A DNA stretch of 64,000 bases from an uncultured Alphaproteobacteria bacterium (GTDB lineage: Bacteria > Pseudomonadota > Alphaproteobacteria > Rhodobacterales > Rhodobacteraceae): assembly GCA_913051655.1 (NCBI GenBank), contig CAJXHI010000010.1:1-64000 (forward strand), written 5' to 3'. Under the pieces are notes generated by a model that worked only from the letters and a program-made list of their open reading frames with translations, was not told the DNA's origin and searched no databases. Position 1 is the stretch's first letter. Each line of letters opens with the position of its first letter. Below are positions 57,804 through 64,000 of the stretch, one piece after another. The position numbers were made by a program, and so were the translations under genes.

Positions 57804-58562
57804 ATGTCACATAGTACCCTTTACATCACAGGCGCGGGCGTGAGCGCAGAAAGTGGTATTCCAACCTTTCGTGGAAATGATGGTTTTTGGACAGTTGGAA
57901 GCGCAAATTATACGCCTCAAGAGATGGCGACCCGGCAGATGTATTTATCGCATCCGGATGAATTTTTGCTTTGGTATTATCAAAGATTTGCATCCTACCG
58001 GCACGTTCAACCGAATGAGGTTCATCACTGGCTCTCAGACAAAAACCTTATCACGCAGAATATCGATGGATTGGACGGTAAAGCAGGCAATCACACCTAT
58101 ATTCCCATTCACGGCCGGTTGGACAAAGTATCCGTTTTGCATGAACAGGGAATGCCTGTGTCTATAGAAGAAGCCCCTTGGGGCGATATTGATGAGTTCT
58201 CTGAGCAAAGCTGTGAGAAAGTGCATTTAAAAGCTACGCTTCTTGATGCCTTTTGCATTTCACGCAAAACAATGACCCCAGAGCCGATGGTGTCTTTAAA
58301 GCCCTTTGTGCTTCTCTTTGATGAATATTACACTGAACTGTATCGCGTCAGAGAAGCAGAAAAAAGAATGCAAAATGCTCAGCGAATTGTGTTTATAGGG
58401 ACATCATTCAGAGTGAATATTACAAATATAGCGCTGCAGCATGCCGTGGCAACTGGGGCGGTGATTGAGGTGGTCGATCCAGATCCGGTGGATATTGGAA
58501 TACCGGTTATTGCGTATCATAAAATGAGTGCAAAGGAATTTATCGCACGCGATCCAGCCTAA
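57804..58562 (+). CDS. Sir2-family NAD-dependent deacylase, zinc-cysteine-less
   Basis: Probable lysine deacylase or related NAD-using enzyme. Sirtuin motifs are intact: GAGVSAESGIPTFRG, TQNIDGLD, the catalytic His in PIHGRLD, GTSFRVNITNIA and VVDPDP. The four-cysteine zinc ribbon that normally follows the catalytic His is missing (KVSVLHEQG in its place). At 252 residues it is a normal length. AAGGTCAA precedes the ATG. It follows the antiporter operon in the same direction and may be cotranscribed. Confidence 0.85.
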   Translation: MSHSTLYITGAGVSAESGIPTFRGNDGFWTVGSANYTPQEMATRQMYLSHPDEFLLWYYQRFASYRHVQPNEVHHWLSDKNLITQNIDGLDGKAGNHTYIPIHGRLDKVSVLHEQGMPVSIEEAPWGDIDEFSEQSCEKVHLKATLLDAFCISRKTMTPEPMVSLKPFVLLFDEYYTELYRVREAEKRMQNAQRIVFIGTSFRVNITNIALQHAVATGAVIEVVDPDPVDIGIPVIAYHKMSAKEFIARDPA

Positions 58563-58657
58563 TCCTGTTTCGGATTTCTGACTTTCTAGTCAATGATTTC
58601 ATTGCAATTTACGCTCAACGCGCGGTATTGACTAATGTGGTTACAAAGGAGACCATC

Positions 58658-58747
58658 ATGGGAATTTTTGGCACAGTGATTAGAATTGGGGCTATCCGGG
58701 CGTTAACATCCAGAGATTGGCCATAATCTGAGAGGCGTAAAGCGCCT
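58658..58747 (+). CDS. Possible 22-residue small protein with its own hairpin
   Basis: An ATG at 58658, with AAAGGAG 7 nt before it, opens MGIFGTVIRIGAIRALTSRDW and ends at a TAA at 58724-58726. A GC-rich hairpin (AGGCG, 58733-58737, with CGCCT, 58743-58747) follows the stop. TTGACT (58628-58633) lies upstream. These signals suggest a small transcription unit, but the peptide is unrecognised and could be the remnant of a longer gene. The interval given includes the hairpin. Confidence 0.35.
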
Positions 58748-58861
58748 TATTAATTGATCTGGAAAAAGGTAAATAGGCGGATCATAAAATAGCTAAAATC
58801 AAATTTGATTTCTCAACCCCAACTCTTTGACGCCGCAGTCGCCACATTGGCTGTTAAGTGA

Positions 58862-60439
58862 ATGGAAGTCCTGATGATATACCACTTTTCTAATGCACAG
58901 TCCTATGCCGTTCATGTGGTTGACGAGCGTATGGCAGAGCTGTCTCAGTGGTGCAGTACAATCTTCGATTTTGGAGAAACAGCGTGGCGGGAATATGAGT
59001 CTGCGGCTTGGTATATGACGCAATTACGCAAAGAAGGGTTTTCCGTCGAAGAAGGATCCGGCGGCATGCCGACCGCTTTCTGTGCTGAATGGTCAAATGG
59101 AGGCGGTCCGACTGTTGGCCTTTATGCCGAATACGATGGTATTCCTGGAAATTGTCAGGCGGCAGATACAAAAAAACGGCCACGAGACGGGCTTGGTTAT
59201 TCTGCCGGGGGCCATACCGATCCTCACTCTGGATTGGGGATCAGTACTTTTGGGGCGCTCCTTGCGACAAAGGCTGCCATGGAAAAATACGGCCTCAAAG
59301 GCCGACTCCGTTATACTGGAGAGCCGGCAGAAAAGGTCCGTGGATCAAAACCTATCCATGCGGCTAAAGGCTATTATGATGGTCTTTCAGCTATTTTGTC
59401 ATTTCACCCATTTTACATGTTGCCCATGTGTAACACTGTGCGATGGGATACGCATTGTGGTGCCGCCTATTCGATGATCTATCGTTTCATCTGTGATGAA
59501 CCGGAAAACTGGGGTACATCGGATGGGGCACCCATTCCACAGGCGCATTCAGCTGTACGCGCACCCGGTGCTAATGATGCCTTGGTGCAAATGTATCAGT
59601 CTTCTAAACTGGTTCGTGAGTCAATGTTACCCCATCAAGGCGGTTGGTCAATTTCTGAGGCGATCTTGACAGCAGGGCAGGCTACAGCGGACAATCTTCC
59701 AGCAGAACTGGGTGAGATACAATATATGATGCGCGTTCCAGCATTGGACATGGCTGAACAAATCACCGCCGTTTTGGATCAGAATGCGCAGGCCGCCGCG
59801 ATAATGACCGGGTGCCGAGTCGAACGTCATTGGGTGTCAAAATCCAGACCTGGTTTGCCAAATCACACAATGGCGGGATTGGTTTGGGATGCATTAAGCG
59901 CGATTAGGGCGCCCGAATGGGGTGAAAGCGCAAAGGTGCTGGTAAGAGAAATCCAATCAAACCTTGGGATTCCTCCCATGGAAGAACCCTTTATTGAAGA
60001 AATAACATCCCTGATTTCTCCAAAAGATGCCGAAGCGCTGCTGCGTAAAGACCTTCCTCCATCACAGAAAAATTCAACCTCTGATGATTATACAGATATG
60101 TGTTGGCATGCTCCGACGGCGCGCCTTTATATCGCACGTCCTGCGTTAAAACCTGCAGGATCAAAGGCCTATCCCGCATGGGTAATGAATGCGATGGGCG
60201 GAATTCCAGAGCTAATTAACCCGATGATCAAAACAGCCGCAAAAACTTTGGCCCTTTCTGCTTTACGGGTTTTGGAGGATCAGTCACTTCGGAATGCGGC
60301 CTACGCCGAATTTGAGCGTCGAAAAGAGGAAAATGGAAATATCCCCCCATTATGTGATTATGATCCTCCGGTGCAGTTCCGCTGGCCTGAATATGTACAA
60401 ACCGTGCGGGGACGGGATTGGGTCATTCCTTCGTCGTAA
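58862..60439 (+). CDS. M20-family amidohydrolase (AbgB-like)
   Basis: A zinc-dependent amide hydrolase of the M20/aminoacylase group resembling AbgB (p-aminobenzoyl-glutamate hydrolase subunit). Metal-site regions are GLYAEYDGIPGNCQ, GHTDPHSGLG and the Glu-containing RYTGEPAEKVRGSKP; the usual GHxCGHD motif is altered to GHTDPHSG. The dimerisation domain fills the middle. It is 525 residues; the ATG at 58874 is an alternative start. It is convergent with the sulfatase gene, 8 bp away. The substrate is unknown. Confidence 0.85.
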   Translation: MEVLMIYHFSNAQSYAVHVVDERMAELSQWCSTIFDFGETAWREYESAAWYMTQLRKEGFSVEEGSGGMPTAFCAEWSNGGGPTVGLYAEYDGIPGNCQAADTKKRPRDGLGYSAGGHTDPHSGLGISTFGALLATKAAMEKYGLKGRLRYTGEPAEKVRGSKPIHAAKGYYDGLSAILSFHPFYMLPMCNTVRWDTHCGAAYSMIYRFICDEPENWGTSDGAPIPQAHSAVRAPGANDALVQMYQSSKLVRESMLPHQGGWSISEAILTAGQATADNLPAELGEIQYMMRVPALDMAEQITAVLDQNAQAAAIMTGCRVERHWVSKSRPGLPNHTMAGLVWDALSAIRAPEWGESAKVLVREIQSNLGIPPMEEPFIEEITSLISPKDAEALLRKDLPPSQKNSTSDDYTDMCWHAPTARLYIARPALKPAGSKAYPAWVMNAMGGIPELINPMIKTAAKTLALSALRVLEDQSLRNAAYAEFERRKEENGNIPPLCDYDPPVQFRWPEYVQTVRGRDWVIPSS

Positions 60440-60447
60440 GGTTATAT

Positions 60448-62112
60448 CTAAGCCTTATCCTTCATATTGGGTGCTTTACGTCCTCGATATTTTACGGTGA
60501 GCTCAAGGGGCGTATCATTTTCGTCATAAACGCCCACCACAACTCCGCGCTTACGGCTTTTGGTGCGCATTTCGATAAGCTGCGCTTCGCTGCGTGTGGT
60601 ACGTTGGGATTGCCGTCTGGTCCATGCGAAAAGATGGTCATAGAGCATTGCGATAGTGCCTGCATATTCTTCTTTATCACCGAGATCTGTCATTTCCATC
60701 GGATCATTTTTAAGATTAAAAAGAATGGGACGATGACCGCCCTCGCAGTGGATCAGTTTCCATGACTTGGTCGCGACCATGAACATGACCGCATTGCGCA
60801 CCCCAATGTTGTTCAGATGTGATACTGGCGTCGCCGAATAATCATATTCGCAAATTACATATTCGCGCAGCGTTTCGGTGCGCTCCTCGTGTAAAATCGG
60901 CAGGAGGCTTTCCCCTTCTAGTATATGTGCATCGGGTTTTGATCCAGCAACCTCGACAAATGTAGGAATCAAATCGATGGATTCAACCATCGCATCGCAG
61001 ACCAAGCCACGCGTACCATCTGCCTCAGGGCTTGGGTCGTAAATGATCAAGGGGACCTTTGTAGAAGTATCGTGGAAAAATGTCTTTTCCCCCATCCAGT
61101 GATCACCCAGAAAATCGCCATGATCAGATGTAAGGACAATCATTGTATCTTCCATGCGGCCTGTGTTCTTGAGCCAGTCAAACAAACGGCCCATCTGATC
61201 GTCGGCCTGTTTAATCAGCCCCATATATGCGGGGATGACTGCATCGCGCACCTCTTGTCTGGAAAAGGTTTCCCCTACGACGGTGTCCATAAACATCTTA
61301 AGTATGGGATGGGCATTTTCGCGTTCACTGTTGGACCGCACCACAGGTTTGATATGTTCCGGCCCATACATTGAGGCATAAGGATCTGGCACGATATAGG
61401 GCCAATGAGGTTTGATAAAGCTGAGGTGACAACACCATTGGCCCTTGGCCTGTTTAATAAATTCAATTCCCCGCCCCGTAAGATAGGGGGTTTCACTATG
61501 TCCCTCGGCGATATTCGCAACTTTGTCAGAGTTTTTCAGAAACCACCCTGATTGGACATTGCCTTCTACGTCAATACCGGAGTTTGCAAAATCGTGCCAC
61601 GGATTGTCACTTTCATAGCCTTTCTCACGGAGCCAATCATTATATTTTTTCGCACCATTTGGATCGTAATAACCATCTGGTCCTTCGGGCAACATCCCGT
61701 CATCGCGCTCATAGATATCAAACCCACATTCCGATACCCGCGCGCCAATCAATGAATCTGGTTCTAGACCGAGACGTGCCATGCCCTCTTCGTCCGCACG
61801 CATATGCGTTTTCCCGACAAGAAAACATCCCATTCCCACTTTGCGCAGGTGATCCCCCATTGTCATTTCACCAACTTTAAGTGGTATGCCATTCCAACTT
61901 GCTCCATGGGAATGCACATATCGCCCCGTATATGTGCTCATCCTTGAGGAACCACAAATCGGCGATTGGATATAGGCCCTTGAAAAGCGGACCCCCATTG
62001 CGGCAAGCCGGTCAATATTGGGGGTATGAAGATGAGGGTGCCCAGAGCAGCTTAGGTAATCCCAACGCAGTTGATCAAACATGATAAAAAGTATGTTCTT
62101 CGCTTTTGCCAT
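60448..62112 (-). CDS. Sulfatase-family hydrolase with CxSxR active-site variant
   Basis: A 554-residue alkaline-phosphatase-superfamily enzyme (arylsulfatase, choline sulfatase or phosphonate monoester hydrolase type). Metal residues appear in FIMFDQLRWDYL (Asp) and LTSDHGDFLGDHW (Asp/His). The formylglycine motif reads CGSSRMSTYTGRY, so Ser replaces the usual Pro or Ala of CxPxR. No signal peptide is seen, so it is probably cytoplasmic. A strong AAGGAGGAG (62155-62163) lies about 45 nt upstream of the ATG, too far to serve it. Confidence 0.87.
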   Translation of the reverse strand: MAKAKNILFIMFDQLRWDYLSCSGHPHLHTPNIDRLAAMGVRFSRAYIQSPICGSSRMSTYTGRYVHSHGASWNGIPLKVGEMTMGDHLRKVGMGCFLVGKTHMRADEEGMARLGLEPDSLIGARVSECGFDIYERDDGMLPEGPDGYYDPNGAKKYNDWLREKGYESDNPWHDFANSGIDVEGNVQSGWFLKNSDKVANIAEGHSETPYLTGRGIEFIKQAKGQWCCHLSFIKPHWPYIVPDPYASMYGPEHIKPVVRSNSERENAHPILKMFMDTVVGETFSRQEVRDAVIPAYMGLIKQADDQMGRLFDWLKNTGRMEDTMIVLTSDHGDFLGDHWMGEKTFFHDTSTKVPLIIYDPSPEADGTRGLVCDAMVESIDLIPTFVEVAGSKPDAHILEGESLLPILHEERTETLREYVICEYDYSATPVSHLNNIGVRNAVMFMVATKSWKLIHCEGGHRPILFNLKNDPMEMTDLGDKEEYAGTIAMLYDHLFAWTRRQSQRTTRSEAQLIEMRTKSRKRGVVVGVYDENDTPLELTVKYRGRKAPNMKDKA

Positions 62113-62453
62113 AAAGTGCGCCCAACTTGCCAGTGGTTTCAGGTCCTGTCAGATCTCCTCCTTAGGCTAGACTTATCTGTGGGAAATAGAAAACCAGAAA
62201 ATGTACATTCATGTTAAATACTCACTGATATTTTCATTGTATGGGTTTATGGAAAAATGAAGGATAACGGATCGTACAATTCCAATATTGGGTGGGGCTG
62301 CTTCGTTTCAAAAGTAGTATTAGGATATTTTGATAAAAAACTTGGTTTGGAGCAAGCAGATCTATAACAATTGGGGTAAGGCATTTGCTTGCGATATCTT
62401 AAGGCAGGACATCTGCTCAGCGAAACAGAGTGTTTTGAGGCGGAAAAATTCAA
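62113..62453. other. 341-bp gap without a recognisable gene
   Basis: Divergent promoter region between the sulfatase and the HAD hydrolase genes. I found no protein relic, hairpin or strong promoter in it. The only notable element is the orphan Shine-Dalgarno-like AAGGAGGAG on the minus strand at 62155-62163. Confidence 0.5.
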
Positions 62454-63161
62454 ATGACGCAGAGGATTACCCACATAGGTTTCGACGCCGACGATACACT
62501 TTGGCATTGCGAAGATCTGTTTTTTGAGGCGCGTGAGAGGCTACAAAAACTTTTGCCGGATCGTAGTATTAAAGAAGTGACTAATACTGTTTATGACGTG
62601 GAAGGCCGCAATTTGGAGCGTTACGGCTATGGCGTGAAAAGTTTTATACTCTCACTTGTCGAAGCCTATTTGGTATTGAAAAAGCGTGTTGATAGTGCTG
62701 AAATTGAAGAACTTCTGGATATTGGAAAATCCATTATGGACAGTCCAGCGCGCGTTTTTGAAGGTGTTCCAAACACTTTAGAACAGCTTTCGCAACATTT
62801 CAAACTCCTCTTGATCACTAAAGGGGACCTTGTCGATCAGGAACGCAAAATAAAAAATTCAAAACTTGCCAAGTATTTTGAGTTTATCTCGATTATTTCT
62901 GAAAAAACGCCACAAGCTTATGTGGAGATTCTCGAGGATAAAGGCATATCCCCAAATAATTTCATCATGATAGGAAATTCTGTGAAATCGGATATCGTGC
63001 CTGTATTAGACATCGGTGGCCATGCCATTCAAATTTTATATAAGTATACTTGGATGCATGAAGAGCACCCTGCTGGACGATTTGTGAAACCCTATGCAGT
63101 TTTAGACAGCATAGCTGCGGTGCCAGACTTTCTGAAAGAACTTGAAAAAACTAGGGAGTGA
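62454..63161 (+). CDS. HAD-superfamily hydrolase
   Basis: A phosphatase-type HAD protein, 235 residues. Motif I is FDADDTLW with the nucleophile Asp; motif II is LLITKGD; motif III/IV is in KTPQAY and MIGNSVKSDIVPVLDIGG. The cap is a helical C1 insert (residues about 20-90). It resembles pyrimidine 5'-nucleotidase/YjjG-like members, but the substrate cannot be told. The next gene is an SDR on the same strand. Confidence 0.88.
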   Translation: MTQRITHIGFDADDTLWHCEDLFFEARERLQKLLPDRSIKEVTNTVYDVEGRNLERYGYGVKSFILSLVEAYLVLKKRVDSAEIEELLDIGKSIMDSPARVFEGVPNTLEQLSQHFKLLLITKGDLVDQERKIKNSKLAKYFEFISIISEKTPQAYVEILEDKGISPNNFIMIGNSVKSDIVPVLDIGGHAIQILYKYTWMHEEHPAGRFVKPYAVLDSIAAVPDFLKELEKTRE

Positions 63162-63328
63162 GAAACATAGATTTCGCTACTCATTTCCCCAACGTTATCA
63201 AGAGAAGTGAGGTTTCTGGGCTTAGGGATTTCTAATCAAAATGCAGAGGTCATGCCGAGTGATACAACAGTATTTACCGCAGTCACATGGCCTGCTACGA
63301 TTCCCTCGTCAAGCATTTTGGAAAAGAC

Positions 63329-64000
63329 ATGGTAGATAAAGTATGTGTGATCATTGGTGGGGGCAAAGGCATGGGCGAAGCTGTTGCTAGAGAGATGAAT
63401 AAGCGGCAGTACAAGCTTGCATTGATGTCTCCTTCTGAAAACTGTGAAAGGCTGGCAAACGAACTTGATGGTATCGCTGTTCGAGGCAAAGCAGAGAATG
63501 GTGCAGATACACAAGCTTTATTTGATGTCGCTATGGAAACATATGGTCGTATCGACAGTCTTTTGATCCACGTTGGTGGACCTCCTAAAGGAGACTTATT
63601 GGATATTGCGGACGAAGATTGGGTCAAGGCAAATAATATGGTATTGTTGCCAGTGATCAGGATGTCAAAATTGGTCACACCGTGTATGCAAGCACAGGGT
63701 GGTGGTTCCAGTGTGAACATTACAACTTTTTCGACATTTGAACCCAGCCTGACGTTTCCCATATCAAGCGTGTATCGTGTCGGGGTGTCTTCCTTTACGA
63801 AACTTTATTCAGATTGCTATGGCGCAAATAATATCAGGATGAATTGTCTGCTGCCTGGATTTACAGACAGTTTAAATTTGCCAAAAAAATTTGCGGATAT
63901 GGCTGTCTTCAATCGTCTCGCACGAGTAGAGGAACAAACCAAATCTGCGGCTTTTCTCCTTACGGATGACAGCACTTATATAACCGGTCAAGGCATAAGA
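63329..64000 (+). CDS. SDR-family oxidoreductase, 3' end outside window
   Basis: A short-chain dehydrogenase-type Rossmann protein. The cofactor motif is VIIGGGKGMGEAVA (glycine-rich), followed by VGGPPKGDLLDI and NCLLPGFTDS. In the usual active site the sequence reads SSVYRVGVSSFTKLY: the Tyr is present but the Lys of YxxxK is not at its normal place. GGAAAAG precedes the ATG at 63329. The frame is open to the end of the window; 224 codons are visible. Confidence 0.85.
   Translation, partial: MVDKVCVIIGGGKGMGEAVAREMNKRQYKLALMSPSENCERLANELDGIAVRGKAENGADTQALFDVAMETYGRIDSLLIHVGGPPKGDLLDIADEDWVKANNMVLLPVIRMSKLVTPCMQAQGGGSSVNITTFSTFEPSLTFPISSVYRVGVSSFTKLYSDCYGANNIRMNCLLPGFTDSLNLPKKFADMAVFNRLARVEEQTKSAAFLLTDDSTYITGQGIR

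Overview
The window looks like a chromosome segment of a marine alphaproteobacterium of the Rhodobacterales (Roseobacter-type). The evidence is gene content and order recalled from that group: hemD / mitofilin / HemY next to tsaD-gpsA, a dimethylglycine-dehydrogenase-like flavoprotein beside an mttB-type gene, an alphaproteobacterial-style phenylacetate (paa) cluster, an FeS-type photolyase with its DUF2256 partner, and a long Mrp-like cation/proton antiporter operon. Base composition is more AT-rich than in most roseobacters I know, and at least four normally intact genes are present as decayed relics, which suggests a lineage undergoing gene loss. I saw no tRNA, rRNA, CRISPR array, insertion sequence or prophage.

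Layout. 1-9.6 kb: the end of an aldehyde dehydrogenase, then on the minus strand a dimethylglycine/sarcosine-dehydrogenase-like flavoprotein, a broken mttB, nadE and dnaE. 9.9-23.3 kb: a plus-strand purine island with xanthine dehydrogenase xdhABC, an acylphosphatase-like protein, a split Rieske oxygenase in two proteins, a GST-like protein, an 8-oxoguanine-deaminase-like amidohydrolase, and a complete BMP-type ABC importer. 23.5-33.8 kb: phenylacetate degradation (thiolase, paaABCDE, paaK, paaI, paaZ) with two regulators, a TetR protein and a PaaX-like protein. A shared operator-like palindrome lies in the paaI/paaZ divergent region and again over the paaX promoter. 33.9-43.4 kb: an MFS transporter, HemY, mitofilin, hemD, tsaD, gpsA, a yciI relic, ahcY. 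43.2-49.5 kb: the DUF2256 protein and photolyase, two cytochromes c, ferrochelatase, a methyltransferase, then comF and grxC relics. 49.5-57.8 kb: a MarR regulator and a ten-gene Mrp-like antiporter operon. 57.8-64 kb: a sirtuin without the usual zinc cysteines, an M20 amidohydrolase, a sulfatase-family enzyme, a HAD hydrolase and the start of an SDR.

How the genes work together. The purine island reads as one catabolic unit: the importer brings in a purine or nucleoside, the amidohydrolase deaminates an oxopurine, xdhABC oxidises hypoxanthine/xanthine, and the Rieske/GST set probably oxidises or N-demethylates a purine. Its domain split (one protein holding the Rieske cluster, one Rieske-less catalytic protein, one GST homologue) resembles the NdmC/NdmD/NdmE methylxanthine N7-demethylase of Pseudomonas putida CBB5, and is the most interesting system here. 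The paa genes cover phenylacetyl-CoA formation, epoxidation, ring opening and thiolysis, but paaG and the PaaF/PaaH functions are not in the window.
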